Shown here in pieces: positions 1 through 8,874 of a stretch of DNA of 64,000 nt. The notes below the pieces were generated by a model. It worked only from the letters and a program-made list of their open reading frames with translations. It searched no databases and was not told the DNA's origin. The DNA lies in NCBI GenBank assembly GCA_965267505.1, contig OZ254081.1, positions 310,001 through 374,000 on the forward strand, in the 5' to 3' direction. The DNA is from JANQHS01 sp965267505 (GTDB taxonomy: Bacteria; Bacteroidota; Bacteroidia; Cytophagales; CCMP332). The first letter of the stretch is position 1; each line of letters starts with the position of its first letter. The position numbers were made by a program, and so were the translations under genes.

Positions 1-471
1 GGAGAATTCAAAGGAAACATCATTGAAAATGTTATTGAATTCCTCTACCACATTGTTCTTCCTGTCCTGGCATTAGCAATACCCTCTATTGCCTATTACA
101 CCAGGCTGATCTTTTTAAACCTCGAACAAGAATCCAGAAAGACCTATGCTTTGAACGCAGTTGCAAAAGGTATGGGAAGGGAAAAGGTTGTAAAAACAGA
201 ACTTCTTAGAAATTCGGTGATAAGCCTGGCATCCCATGTTCCGCTTTTTATTTCAAGCATAGTGGGAGGCTCGCTTATCATTGAAAAGATATTCAACCTG
301 CCAGGGATGGGAAAGCTAATGGTTGAGGCATTCAATTTCCGGGACTATCCTTTGATATTTGGAATCGCTTTTATCTCCGGCCTATTCACTTTACTAGGCT
401 ATCTGATCGCAGATATCCTGATCCAAAAGTATTCACCCGGATCCAAAAATTCTTTAATGGGGTCTTCTTGA
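1..471 (+). CDS. Oligopeptide/dipeptide ABC transporter permease, DppB type (5' truncated by window)
   Basis: The reading frame is open from the first base of the window, so the N-terminal part of the gene lies upstream. The visible 156 residues contain the cytoplasmic EAA-type loop (residues NAVAKGMGREKVVKTELLRN) followed by two or three hydrophobic segments. The Pro-Gly-Met-Gly sequence with a following FxFRDYPLI stretch is typical of DppB/OppB permeases, which form half of the membrane pore for peptide import. The stop codon overlaps the start of the second permease, so the two are translationally coupled. The TTG at 151 is an internal codon, not the start. Substrate cannot be told from this fragment. 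Confidence 0.85.
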   Translation, partial: GEFKGNIIENVIEFLYHIVLPVLALAIPSIAYYTRLIFLNLEQESRKTYALNAVAKGMGREKVVKTELLRNSVISLASHVPLFISSIVGGSLIIEKIFNLPGMGKLMVEAFNFRDYPLIFGIAFISGLFTLLGYLIADILIQKYSPGSKNSLMGSS

Positions 472-1616
472 AAAAATTCGGAAAGAATATATCGCTAATT
501 CTTATTGGAGCCTGGATCCTAACTGGTTTAAGTGCAGACCTTATTTCCAACTCAGCCCCCCTATTGAGCAAAGATGTAAAAACAGGAGAATGGTTCTTTT
601 TAAAGGAGGCTGGCAACTTTAAGGACAGGGATCTAATCCTTGGCACTCCAGTTCCTTTTGGCCCAAAAGAATTGGATCTAAGCATTCCAAAATTCTCGAA
701 ACCAGGTACAGAAAGTCTGAAGTATTCCGGTAAAGTACATTACTTGGGAACAGACGCAGTGGGAAGGGATATACTAGCTGCCTTGGTTCATGGAGCAAGG
801 TTTTCCTTGCTGATAGTGTTTTTCTCAGCTCTTGGAATTGGGATAATAGGCTTACTTATAGGTTCCCTAATGGGATATTTTGGGGATCATTTTCTAAGGC
901 CTAGAGCACCATTATTCTGGGCTTCAGTTTTCTGGATCTCGATGACCATATTTTGGTTTTCAAGGCTTGGCCTTTTTACCGGAATCCTACTTTCAGGCTT
1001 TTTAGCCATATTCCTCTGGTCTTTGGCCAGGATCAGATCATTCAAAACCTATATTCTCAGATCCTCAAGGGTTTCTGTTCCCATTGATTTTGCATTGAAT
1101 CGTTTCATGGAAACCTTTGAAGCTATCCCACAACTTTTTTTACTCCTTGTTATTATTTCAATAATGCCTCCGGGCCCAACAAGATTATTGACCGCATTGA
1201 TCCTGGCAGGCTGGTTGACCCTTGCCAAGATCGTAAGATCAAAGACCCTTTCGTTCAGAAGCAGTGCACTTCATGAAAATTTGGAGGCTTTGGGAGCATC
1301 CAATTTCAACAAAGTATTCAATCATAATTTCTTCTTCGTTCTACCTGATCTTTTAGCTTATGTTGCTTATGCAGCAGGGAATGTGGTTATGCTTGAGTCC
1401 GGCTTAACTTTCCTCGGACTTGGGGTATCGCCCGAACAGGTCTCCTGGGGAAAGATCCTATCCTACTCAATGTTAAAACCAGACTATTGGTGGTTGGCAG
1501 TGGTCCCAGGCATTCTTATTTTTGCAGTCGTTTTCAGCCTGATAAGGGTTGGAAACCGGATTTATCAAAAATTATTGCCGGAACACCGGAATTGGAGGTA
1601 TTATGACCTGGCTTAA
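468..1616 (+). CDS. Oligopeptide/dipeptide ABC transporter permease, DppC type
   Basis: This is the partner permease of the upstream DppB-like protein. The 382-residue protein begins with one membrane segment and then has an extra-cytoplasmic stretch of about 60 residues. Next comes the DppC hallmark HYLGTDAVGRD near residues 91-101, then further membrane segments and an EAA loop (EALGASNFNKVF) before residue 300. The C-terminal LESGLTFLGLGV motif is characteristic of the family. At 382 residues it is longer than the usual 280-300, because of the N-terminal insert and an extra hydrophobic segment around residues 145-190. The start is a TTG overlapping the previous stop. Its ATP-binding and substrate-binding partners are not in the window. 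Confidence 0.88.
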   Translation: MKKFGKNISLILIGAWILTGLSADLISNSAPLLSKDVKTGEWFFLKEAGNFKDRDLILGTPVPFGPKELDLSIPKFSKPGTESLKYSGKVHYLGTDAVGRDILAALVHGARFSLLIVFFSALGIGIIGLLIGSLMGYFGDHFLRPRAPLFWASVFWISMTIFWFSRLGLFTGILLSGFLAIFLWSLARIRSFKTYILRSSRVSVPIDFALNRFMETFEAIPQLFLLLVIISIMPPGPTRLLTALILAGWLTLAKIVRSKTLSFRSSALHENLEALGASNFNKVFNHNFFFVLPDLLAYVAYAAGNVVMLESGLTFLGLGVSPEQVSWGKILSYSMLKPDYWWLAVVPGILIFAVVFSLIRVGNRIYQKLLPEHRNWRYYDLA

Positions 1617-2571
1617 AGGCCTTGATATAGCTGATTTTATTCTAATTGGGTTGATCCTGGTTTTATACCTGGGTTATTATCTAAGGATCCGTTTCATTTC
1701 AAAATACTTCAAGTCAAAAAGCCTTGGTATTGCTAAGAAACTCCCCCTAAGGATCGCATACCTGACCCTAATCTTCATATCCCTATTGGGCCCCTCTTTT
1801 GGAAACCAAACAAGGGAGATCAAGGTAATTGGTAAAGACATTTTCATCGCGGTAGACCTATCCAAATCAATGGATGCAAGAGATGTGAACCCATCAAGGC
1901 TGGAAAAAGCAAAATTTGAATTGCAAAGGATCCTCAACGAATTATCATCTGACCGTCTTGGTTTGATCATTTTTTCATCTGAAGCATTTGTTCAATGCCC
2001 CTTGACCTATGATCAATCTGCCTTGACCTTGTTCATTGAAACTTTGAACACAGATCTGGTTCCAAGCGCAGGAACAGAATTGGGCACCCCATTGGAATTA
2101 GCATTGGAAAAGCTCTTGGAAGATGAAAATTCTACTGGGAAAAATCAGGCAAAGGCGATCCTATTGATCAGTGACGGCGAGGATTTTGGATCGGATTCAG
2201 AGAAGATCGTCAATAAGATCAAAAAGAATGGGGTCAGGCTTTTTTGCCTGGGAATAGGAACAGAAAAGGGAGCAAGAATTCCTAACGGTTCTGGATTTAT
2301 TACAGACGAACAGGGCAAAGAAGCCGTTACAAAATTGAACTCAAAAGATCTAAAAAGACTTAGCATTGAAACAGGTGGTAAGTATTTCGAGGTCTCCAAC
2401 GAGCTTAATGAAATAGAAAAATTGATCAATTCAATTTTAAATATTGAAGGTGAATTGAAGGATACAAGAACAGTTGACGCTTCTTCAAATAAATACATGT
2501 TCTTTCTTCTTCCGGCATTAATTTTGGTTTTGGTGGACATCTCATTTACCTCCAGGACTATTAGGGTATGA
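1603..2571 (+). CDS. BatB-like von Willebrand factor A membrane protein
   Basis: A VWA-domain protein of the Bacteroidota Bat (aerotolerance) group. It has two N-terminal membrane segments, a VWA domain with an intact metal-binding DLSKSMDARD (DxSxS) motif followed by NPSRLEKAK, and one C-terminal membrane segment. I chose the ATG at 1603 because GGAGG precedes it by five bases and the protein then begins right before the first membrane helix. A longer in-frame reading from 1549 would overlap the permease C-terminus and adds no recognisable sequence. It precedes a BatC-like TPR protein with a 4-bp overlap, which favours BatB over BatA. Family members are thought to act in membrane stress or oxygen tolerance; the mechanism is unproven. 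Confidence 0.82.
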   Translation: MTWLKGLDIADFILIGLILVLYLGYYLRIRFISKYFKSKSLGIAKKLPLRIAYLTLIFISLLGPSFGNQTREIKVIGKDIFIAVDLSKSMDARDVNPSRLEKAKFELQRILNELSSDRLGLIIFSSEAFVQCPLTYDQSALTLFIETLNTDLVPSAGTELGTPLELALEKLLEDENSTGKNQAKAILLISDGEDFGSDSEKIVNKIKKNGVRLFCLGIGTEKGARIPNGSGFITDEQGKEAVTKLNSKDLKRLSIETGGKYFEVSNELNEIEKLINSILNIEGELKDTRTVDASSNKYMFFLLPALILVLVDISFTSRTIRV

Positions 2572-3437
2572 AATTCTTGATCATCATAGTGCTAATTTTC
2601 ATTGATCCAGGATCAATCACTGAATTGAATCAGTTGAAGAAGTCTGGTCTTGATAAAATGAAAAACCAGGAATTCGATAAGGCTTTGGAGACCTTCACCA
2701 TTCTTAGAGATTCCATGGATATCAGTGAAGCTCAGTTGCAATTGAACATTGCGAATTGTCAATACAAGCTTGGCAACAAAGAGGAAGCACTTAGATCTTA
2801 TCAGGAGACCCTTGCTTATGGAAGGTCAAAAGAAACTTCTAGGGCGCTTCAGCAAATGGGAGCGATCAATTTCGAAAACAAAAAGTACCAGGAAGCTTTA
2901 TCGGCTTTTAGAGAAAGTATTATTCATGATCCCACAAATGAGGATAGTAGGTTCAATTATGAGCTTGTGAAAAAGAAGCTTGAAGAACAATCCGAACAAG
3001 AGGATCAACAAGAAGATCAAGAGGACCAGGAAAAACAGGATCAAGAGGATAAAAAAGATCAGAAGGACCAGGAAAATAAACAGGATCAAAAAGATCAGGA
3101 GGATAACGGGGAAAAAGAAAATTCTGAAGAAAGGAAAGAACAAGAGCAGGATCAGGAAGAGGAAAAAGAAGGGGAACAGGGTGAGGAAAAAGAGTCTGAA
3201 GAGGGGGAAGAAAAAGAAAAGGAAGAGGGAAATAAAAAAGAGGCCGATGAAGAGGAAAAAGGAAAAGAAGAGCCTAAGCCTCAACCTTCAAAACAGGAGC
3301 CTAACTTTGATGAAGTAAAGATCAGCCCGGAGGTGGCTAAAATGATCTTACAGGCCATGGAAAACAGGGAAATGCAATATTTCCAACAACTTAAAAAAGA
3401 AGCAACGACGAATAAAAAGAGTAAATCAAAATGGTAG
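2568..3437 (+). CDS. BatC-like TPR protein with long acidic low-complexity tail
   Basis: The 289-residue protein starts with a short hydrophobic signal-like segment and contains two or three tetratricopeptide repeats between about residues 20 and 135 (for example NIANCQYKLGNKEEALRSYQ). Residues 145-245 are almost wholly Glu, Gln, Asp and Lys, with QED- and KDQ-type units. A short ordered-looking tail follows (EVKISPEVAKMILQAMENRE). The start overlaps the batB stop (ATGA). This layout matches BatC, the TPR partner of BatA/BatB, which is thought to scaffold a periplasmic complex. The low-complexity tract also opens long spurious frames on both strands. The exact number of TPRs is uncertain. Confidence 0.75.
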   Translation: MKFLIIIVLIFIDPGSITELNQLKKSGLDKMKNQEFDKALETFTILRDSMDISEAQLQLNIANCQYKLGNKEEALRSYQETLAYGRSKETSRALQQMGAINFENKKYQEALSAFRESIIHDPTNEDSRFNYELVKKKLEEQSEQEDQQEDQEDQEKQDQEDKKDQKDQENKQDQKDQEDNGEKENSEERKEQEQDQEEEKEGEQGEEKESEEGEEKEKEEGNKKEADEEEKGKEEPKPQPSKQEPNFDEVKISPEVAKMILQAMENREMQYFQQLKKEATTNKKSKSKW

Positions 3438-4627
3438 ATAATATGAAGGAGGTTGTAATTGTATCAGCGGTAAGGACACCTATTGGAAGCTTTATGGGAT
3501 CATTGAGCTCAGTACCTGCTCCAAAACTTGGAGCAACAGCTATCAAGGGTGCTCTTGAAAAGGCAGGAGTTGATGCAAAAGAGGTCAATGAGGTATTTAT
3601 GGGTAATGTTCTTCAAGCGGGACTCGGGCAGGCTCCAGCACGGCAAGCAGCCATGTTCGCCGGACTTGAAGACTCTGTTCCTTGTACAACAGTGAATAAA
3701 GTTTGTGCTTCCGGTATGAAAGCTATAATGCTTGGTGCTCAAAGCATCATGACCGGACAAAATGATGTTGTCGTTGCTGGTGGAATGGAAAGCATGTCTC
3801 AGGTTCCTTTCTATTATTCCAAAGGAAGGACCGGACAGAAACTAGGTGATGTTTCTCTGACCGATGGACTTGTATATGATGGTTTAAGGGATGTCTACAA
3901 TGATTATCATATGGGCAATGCAGCCGAGCTATGCGCCAAGGATTGTAATATCAGCAGGGAAGATCAGGACGCTTTTGCCTTGGAATCATACAAAAGATCT
4001 GCTGACGCATGGGAAAAAGGAGCATTCAATGAAGAGATCGTTCCTGTTAGTATTCCACAAAGAAAAGGCGACCCCATCACCATATCTGAAGATGAAGAGT
4101 ACAAAAACGTTAAACCCGAAAAGGTCCCAACCTTAAGGCCGGTATTCCAAAAAGAAGGAACCGTAACCGCTGCAAATGCATCTACCCTTAATGATGGAGC
4201 TTCAGCTCTCATTCTAATGAGCAGGGAAAAAGCTGAGAGTCTTGGCCTTAAGCCAATAGCAAAGATTCTTTCTTTCAGTGATGCAGCTCAACAACCAGAG
4301 TGGTTTACAACTGCCCCTGCAAAGGCACTTCCTATAGCCCTTGATAGGGCTGGCATCAGCAAAGACGATGTTGATTACTTTGAGATCAATGAAGCATTTT
4401 CAGTTGTTGCCATAGCCAACAACCAGATCCTTGAGCTGGATCCCGCTAAGGTCAACGTCAATGGCGGAGCGGTATCATTAGGCCATCCTCTGGGCAATTC
4501 AGGATCCAGGATAACAGTTACTTTGTTGAATATTTTAAAGAATCAAGGTGGAAAAATTGGAGCCGCAGGAATATGCAACGGAGGTGGAGGAGCCTCTGCC
4601 CTTGTGGTCCAAATGATGGATAACTAA
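3431..4627 (+). CDS. Acetyl-CoA C-acetyltransferase (thiolase)
   Basis: Thiolases condense two acetyl-CoA molecules or cleave 3-ketoacyl-CoA in fatty-acid and amino-acid breakdown. The 398-residue protein has normal family length. It shows the nucleophilic Cys92 in VNKVCASGMKA, the NEAFS motif, GHPLGNSG with the catalytic His, and the C-terminal CNGGGGASA with the second active-site Cys. The frame opens at ATG 3431, overlapping the batC stop by 7 bp; a second ATG at 3443 (MKEVVIV) is equally plausible and gives a more typical N-terminus. It belongs to the same-direction gene run beginning with the ABC permeases, although the functional link is not obvious. Biosynthetic versus degradative use cannot be decided. 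Confidence 0.93.
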   Translation: MVDNMKEVVIVSAVRTPIGSFMGSLSSVPAPKLGATAIKGALEKAGVDAKEVNEVFMGNVLQAGLGQAPARQAAMFAGLEDSVPCTTVNKVCASGMKAIMLGAQSIMTGQNDVVVAGGMESMSQVPFYYSKGRTGQKLGDVSLTDGLVYDGLRDVYNDYHMGNAAELCAKDCNISREDQDAFALESYKRSADAWEKGAFNEEIVPVSIPQRKGDPITISEDEEYKNVKPEKVPTLRPVFQKEGTVTAANASTLNDGASALILMSREKAESLGLKPIAKILSFSDAAQQPEWFTTAPAKALPIALDRAGISKDDVDYFEINEAFSVVAIANNQILELDPAKVNVNGGAVSLGHPLGNSGSRITVTLLNILKNQGGKIGAAGICNGGGGASALVVQMMDN

Positions 4628-4631
4628 AGGT

Positions 4632-5936
4632 TTGAAATTCTCAAAGTTCATCTTCCTTACCTCTCTCCTTTTGCCTGGGATTCTTTTTTCCCAGCTTAAG
4701 AGGAATTCCTATTATGAGGATTTTGGAGGGGTAAGGGAAGAGTTCTTTGTTGATCAGGATAATCCCGAACAAAAACAAGGTGAATACAAGCGGTTCTTCA
4801 AAGACGGAACTCTAGCTGCCAAAGGTTTTTACGATCAGGGACTTAGACAGGATTCTTTCGTTGAATTCTATCCGAATGGAAATACCAAGATCCTTGCTTT
4901 TTACAAGGATGACCTAAAAGAAGGCCCCTTGAATATCTATGATGAAAATGGCAACCTCTTGCAAAAAGCCATGTTTCATGAAGATGTACTCCAGGATGAG
5001 ATAGAGGCTTATTATTCCTCCGGGCAGGTCAAGCTGGTAGGAAAATTCTCAGATGGAAAACCTGAAGGACTAATAATTGAATACTATGAAAATGGTCATA
5101 GCAAAAGCGAGACCTTCTTCGTAGAAAATAAGCAGCATGGACCTGCCAAATATTATTACCCCAATGGAAATCTTAGGGTTGAGCAGACCTTTAAGTATGG
5201 GATCCTTTCCGGAGGATTCAGGACCTATTTTCCATCTGGAAGACTCGAAACAGAAGGGATAAATAAAGAGGGTGAAAGAACAGGTAAGTTCATGACTTAT
5301 AATGAACAAGGAGTAAAGATCCTTGAATCAAACTATAAGGATGGTCGACTTGAAGGGCTTTCCAGGGGATGGTATCCTACGGCTCAATTGAAATATCAGC
5401 TGAATTATTCAAACGGAGTTAGATCGGGAAAATGCCTGCGATACTTCAAAGGTGGGGAACTAGAAAAGCAGATCGTTTACTCCAATGAGGGGAAAAATGA
5501 AAAGATCACAGAATACTATGAAAATGGAAATCCCAGATTAAAATATGATCTCCAGGGAGGAAAACTGGAAGGTCAAAAAGAAGAATATTATCCCTCCGGG
5601 CAAATGAAGCTAAAGAGCACATACTCCAATGGAAAAAGGCATGGTAGGCAATCCAGGTTCTTTGAAAATGGAAAAAAATCAATAGTATCGGATTATGCAT
5701 ATGGAGTGGAAGCAGGGGCTTACCAGGAATTTGATGAAGAAGGAAACAAGCTAATAAACGCCAATAAGAAAAGAGGGACTTTCCATGGGGATTATGAGTC
5801 CTTTCATCTTACAGGTAAGACCAAAGAAAAAGGGGTTTACTATTATGGAAAGAAAAATGGTGAATGGTTCGAATACACCCCTGAGGGAGAGGAAAAGAAA
5901 AAAACTATCTACAAAAAGGGAAAGATTATAGGATGA
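4632..5936 (+). CDS. Secreted MORN-variant repeat protein (YwqK-like)
   Basis: After a signal peptide (about 20 residues, ending LLPGILFSQ), nearly the whole 434-residue protein from about residue 50 onward consists of some 16 tandem units of 23-24 residues. The unit pattern is roughly YYxNGxxKxxxxYxxGxxxG. This is the MORN-variant repeat seen in proteins often labelled YwqK-family antitoxins. The label should not be taken literally: the protein looks exported and no toxin gene adjoins it. The start is a TTG at 4632, four bases after the thiolase stop, and the 3' end overlaps purC by 4 bp. Such repeats usually form elongated beta structures. A surface or envelope role is my inference. Confidence 0.8.
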   Translation: MKFSKFIFLTSLLLPGILFSQLKRNSYYEDFGGVREEFFVDQDNPEQKQGEYKRFFKDGTLAAKGFYDQGLRQDSFVEFYPNGNTKILAFYKDDLKEGPLNIYDENGNLLQKAMFHEDVLQDEIEAYYSSGQVKLVGKFSDGKPEGLIIEYYENGHSKSETFFVENKQHGPAKYYYPNGNLRVEQTFKYGILSGGFRTYFPSGRLETEGINKEGERTGKFMTYNEQGVKILESNYKDGRLEGLSRGWYPTAQLKYQLNYSNGVRSGKCLRYFKGGELEKQIVYSNEGKNEKITEYYENGNPRLKYDLQGGKLEGQKEEYYPSGQMKLKSTYSNGKRHGRQSRFFENGKKSIVSDYAYGVEAGAYQEFDEEGNKLINANKKRGTFHGDYESFHLTGKTKEKGVYYYGKKNGEWFEYTPEGEEKKKTIYKKGKIIG

Positions 5937-6880
5937 AGCTTCCTAATTCAATTGCCAGGTCTGACTTCAATTTTCCGGGTCAAACAGGCGTCTATAAGGG
6001 TAAAGTAAGAGACGTCTATTTTTTTGGTGAAAAAATGGCCATGCTGGTAAGCGACCGAATATCGGCATTCGATATTATAATGCCTAAAGCAATCCCTTAT
6101 AAAGGTCAGATCCTGAATACCTTGGCCATCTCAAATCTTAAGGCTGCAGAAAGCATAGTACCTACCTGGCTGGAAGATGTTCCCGATCCCAATGTTTGCT
6201 TTGGGAAAAAATGCAAACCGATTCCAATTGAAATGGTAATAAGAGGTTATTTGGCAGGTCATGCCTGGAGGGAGTATAAGGGTGGAAAAAGGATTTTGTG
6301 CGGAGTGGAAATGCCGGATGGAATGTCTGAGAGTCAAAAATTTCCAGAACCGTTGATCACTCCTGCCACCAAGGCTGAGGAAGGTCATGACATGGATACT
6401 AGCAAGAAGGAGATCCTTAATCAGGGTATCATAGGCAAGGAAGACTACGAAAAACTTGAATCCTATACCCGACAGCTGTTTGAACTGGGAACCAAAAGAG
6501 CAGCGGAAAAAGGGCTTATTCTGGTAGATACCAAATATGAGTTTGGCTATTACAATGGTCAGATTCATTTGATGGATGAAATCCACACCCCTGATTCTTC
6601 AAGGTACTACTACCAAACAGGGTATGAAGAGAACCTTGCCAGTGGAACCAAACAAAAACAGCTTTCTAAAGAGTTTTTGAGGGAATGGCTGATGGAAGAA
6701 GGATTTCAGGGGCTTGAGGGGGAAGAAATTCCAGATTTTCCAGATAAAAAGGTTATAGAAATTTCTCAGAGATATGTGGAGTTGTACGAGAATTTGAGTG
6801 GTGAAAGCTTTATTCCAGCGGAAAATTCTGAGCTATTGAAGCGCATTGAGAAAAATTTGTTGGGATTCCTTGAAGATTAG
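5933..6880 (+). CDS. purC: Phosphoribosylaminoimidazole-succinocarboxamide synthase
   Basis: SAICAR synthase, a step of purine biosynthesis, joins aspartate to CAIR using ATP. The 315-residue protein shows the N-terminal GKVRDVYFFGEKMAMLVSDR motif, which binds ATP, and DRISAFDIIMP. IEMVIRGYLAGHAWREY and LVDTKYEFGY with MDEIHTPDSSRY follow, all diagnostic of PurC. The length matches the longer form found in Bacteroidota and yeast rather than the roughly 240-residue form of Escherichia coli. The start overlaps the upstream MORN-protein stop by 4 bp. No other purine gene is nearby. Confidence 0.96.
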   Translation: MKLPNSIARSDFNFPGQTGVYKGKVRDVYFFGEKMAMLVSDRISAFDIIMPKAIPYKGQILNTLAISNLKAAESIVPTWLEDVPDPNVCFGKKCKPIPIEMVIRGYLAGHAWREYKGGKRILCGVEMPDGMSESQKFPEPLITPATKAEEGHDMDTSKKEILNQGIIGKEDYEKLESYTRQLFELGTKRAAEKGLILVDTKYEFGYYNGQIHLMDEIHTPDSSRYYYQTGYEENLASGTKQKQLSKEFLREWLMEEGFQGLEGEEIPDFPDKKVIEISQRYVELYENLSGESFIPAENSELLKRIEKNLLGFLED

Positions 6881-6913
6881 AAATATTATTTTCCCTATTT
6901 TGAATCCGACAAT

Positions 6914-7294
6914 ATGAAGATTGAGGTTACAAAGGAAGAGAAATATGTGCTCGTCAAGATTGGTGAAAGCCGATTGGACGCGGTTCTGGCCCCAGAGGTC
7001 AAAGCCCAATTACTTATCCTTAAATCCGAAGGTTTTAAGAATATAATTATTGACCTTAGCGAAGTAGAATATACCGACTCCTCAGGTTTAAGCTGTATAC
7101 TGACCGCCAATAGGATTTGTAAAGAACAAGGTGGTCTTCTTGTTTTGGCTTCTCCACAGGAGCAGGTAAAAAAGTTGATGGAAATAACTCAACTTCATAG
7201 AGTAATTGAATCGTTTAACAAGATCGAGGAAGCTGTAGACCGGGTTTTTCTATACGAAATAGAAAATGACCTGGGTGGTTCCGGATCTAATTGA
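6914..7294 (+). CDS. STAS-domain anti-sigma factor antagonist
   Basis: The 126-residue protein is a single STAS domain. It contains the signature VEYTDSSGLSCIL, with the phosphorylatable serine region at D55-S56-S57-G58. Family members such as SpoIIAA and RsbV bind an anti-sigma kinase and are switched off by serine phosphorylation. The C-terminus ends in a short Gly/Ser tail (NDLGGSGSN). There is no gene for an anti-sigma kinase, PP2C phosphatase or sigma factor in the window, so its partner is elsewhere. It begins 33 bp after purC. The sequence CCTATTTTG at 6894-6902 resembles a weak Bacteroidota -7 box, so it may have its own promoter. Confidence 0.85.
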   Translation: MKIEVTKEEKYVLVKIGESRLDAVLAPEVKAQLLILKSEGFKNIIIDLSEVEYTDSSGLSCILTANRICKEQGGLLVLASPQEQVKKLMEITQLHRVIESFNKIEEAVDRVFLYEIENDLGGSGSN

Positions 7295-7313
7295 GAAAAA
7301 CTAGGAACCCGAT

Positions 7314-8135
7314 TTGGAAACTACCAATACCAACGGTATACCTGCAAATACCGAGCATAAAAAGAAGACAGCTCTTTTTATTGTTCTGAGTGCCATTTTC
7401 CTAACCAATGCGATATTGGCTGAGCTGATCGGCGTAAAAATCTTCTCAATTGAGGCTTTGTTGAATCTTCCGCCTGCCCAAATGGAATTAATGGGTGGCT
7501 TCACGCTTGATTTCAATCTTACTGCCGGGGTTGTTATCTGGCCCGTGGTATTTATTACAACAGATATTATTAACGAATATTTTGGGCAATCTGGGGTAAA
7601 AAGACTTTCAACCCTTGCTGCGGTTATGATTTCCTATGTCTTCGTTGCCGTATACTTCGTAACCACCTTACCAGCTTCTGATTTCTGGGTGCAGATCAAT
7701 AGCAAGATGCCTGATGGCACCCCATTTAACATCGATTACGCCTTCAGTAAGATCTTCCTTCAGGGCTTAGGGATCATCATAGGATCTATTGTAGCCTTCC
7801 TGATCAGCCAATTCCTTGATGTTTATGTTTTCCACTATCTAAGAAGATTTACCGGAAGTAAAAAGATCTGGCTTAGAGCAACGGGCTCTACTCTTGCTTC
7901 TCAATTGATCGATTCATTCGTGGTACTTACCATTGCTTTCTACATCTTCGGACAGTGGAGTATTGAGCAGGTGATGTCGGTAGGGATAATAAACTATATC
8001 TACAAATTCATAGTAGCCGTAGTCCTAACTCCATTACTATATGTTGCTCATGGGATAATTGACTCTTATCTAGGTAAAGAGCTTTCAGAAGAGATGGTCG
8101 AAGAGGCATCTGCCACTTCTAAGAAATTCATGTAG
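7314..8135 (+). CDS. Queuosine precursor transporter (VUT family, YhhQ-like)
   Basis: A 273-residue integral membrane protein with about six hydrophobic segments. It has family features: FITTDIINEYFGQSGVKRL near residue 85, which is the conserved TDxxNExxG region, and a C-terminal half containing LRATGSTLASQLIDSF with the conserved SQxxDS motif. YhhQ/QPTR proteins import queuosine precursors for tRNA modification; this role is family knowledge. The N-terminus is extended and hydrophilic. The start is a TTG at 7314; no better start occurs before the first membrane segment. The end overlaps the convergent RNA methyltransferase gene by 8 bp. Confidence 0.85.
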   Translation: METTNTNGIPANTEHKKKTALFIVLSAIFLTNAILAELIGVKIFSIEALLNLPPAQMELMGGFTLDFNLTAGVVIWPVVFITTDIINEYFGQSGVKRLSTLAAVMISYVFVAVYFVTTLPASDFWVQINSKMPDGTPFNIDYAFSKIFLQGLGIIIGSIVAFLISQFLDVYVFHYLRRFTGSKKIWLRATGSTLASQLIDSFVVLTIAFYIFGQWSIEQVMSVGIINYIYKFIVAVVLTPLLYVAHGIIDSYLGKELSEEMVEEASATSKKFM

Positions 8136-8874
8136 CTAATTTTCTAATCTGCAGATCGTAAAGGATGATTCCTGCAGCTTGTGCAACATTGAGAGATTCG
8201 GTGGCTCCTATACCTTCTATTTTCACCTTTTTGGTCAATAGCTTTTCTGAATCCGAACTCAACCCATGAGATTCACTACCAAGAATTATCAATCCTGGCA
8301 TCCTGGGCCATTCGAAATCAGATAAGGAAATGCCTTTGAGATCTGCCCCAATAATCTCCCCTTGAGGTATTAAAGTTCTTAGTTCATTAATGCCCATTAC
8401 CTGGATATTTAATCGAAATATAGATCCCTTACTTGACATGATTGTCTTTGGGTTCAAATGATCGGCAGTACCTGGAGAAAGAATAACCGATTTGATACCA
8501 AACCAATCAGCGGTTCTCAATATGGTGCCCACATTTCCAGGATCATTGATCTCATCCATGTAAAGCATCCAACTTTCCAGGTCTAGTTCTTTGGACTTCT
8601 TTACTTTCAGAATTCCTATTGCGTCCTTATTAGAGCTTAAGGTTCCAAGGGATTCTAATTCTCTTTGCTGAAGTTCAATTGATTCTATGATCCTCCCGCC
8701 CTTGGGTATAGAAGGACTGTAGTCTTTAGTATGGAGTAGATACTCTATATCCCATTTTTCCTTCAAAGCTTCTTCTATCAATTTTGATCCCTCGATCATA
8801 AAAAGACCATGCTCACGCCTGTATTTCTTTATTTTGAGGGATTGAATGGTCTTGGCTAAATTCTTTGTGAGCAT
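8128..8874 (-). CDS. TrmH/SpoU-family RNA 2'-O-methyltransferase
   Basis: A SPOUT-class methyltransferase of 248 residues. An N-terminal substrate-binding domain (KKYRREHGLFMIEGSKLIEEAL) precedes the knotted catalytic domain with NVGTILRTADWFG, LIILGSESHGLS and TESLNVAQAAGIILY. The target is tRNA or rRNA and cannot be specified. I chose the ATG at 8874 because the protein then starts MLTKNLAKTIQSLK, as family members usually do. The frame stays open to an ATG at 8916 preceded by an AGGAGG. That Shine-Dalgarno-like run is simply the complement of Leu codons in the opposite tamL signal peptide, so it may be coincidence. Either way the 5' ends of the two divergent genes overlap. Confidence 0.88.
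   Translation of the reverse strand: MLTKNLAKTIQSLKIKKYRREHGLFMIEGSKLIEEALKEKWDIEYLLHTKDYSPSIPKGGRIIESIELQQRELESLGTLSSNKDAIGILKVKKSKELDLESWMLYMDEINDPGNVGTILRTADWFGIKSVILSPGTADHLNPKTIMSSKGSIFRLNIQVMGINELRTLIPQGEIIGADLKGISLSDFEWPRMPGLIILGSESHGLSSDSEKLLTKKVKIEGIGATESLNVAQAAGIILYDLQIRKLAT

Noticed and set aside
2898..3318. Long open frames opposite and out of frame in the batC tract (Phe/Leu-rich on the minus strand, Lys/Arg-rich on the plus strand)
   Set aside because: They are by-products of the purine-rich low-complexity repeat in batC; composition is not protein-like and no start signal is present.
4632..5936. Toxin-antitoxin module based on the YwqK-like name
   Set aside because: The protein has a signal peptide, and the neighbours are a thiolase and purC, not a toxin.
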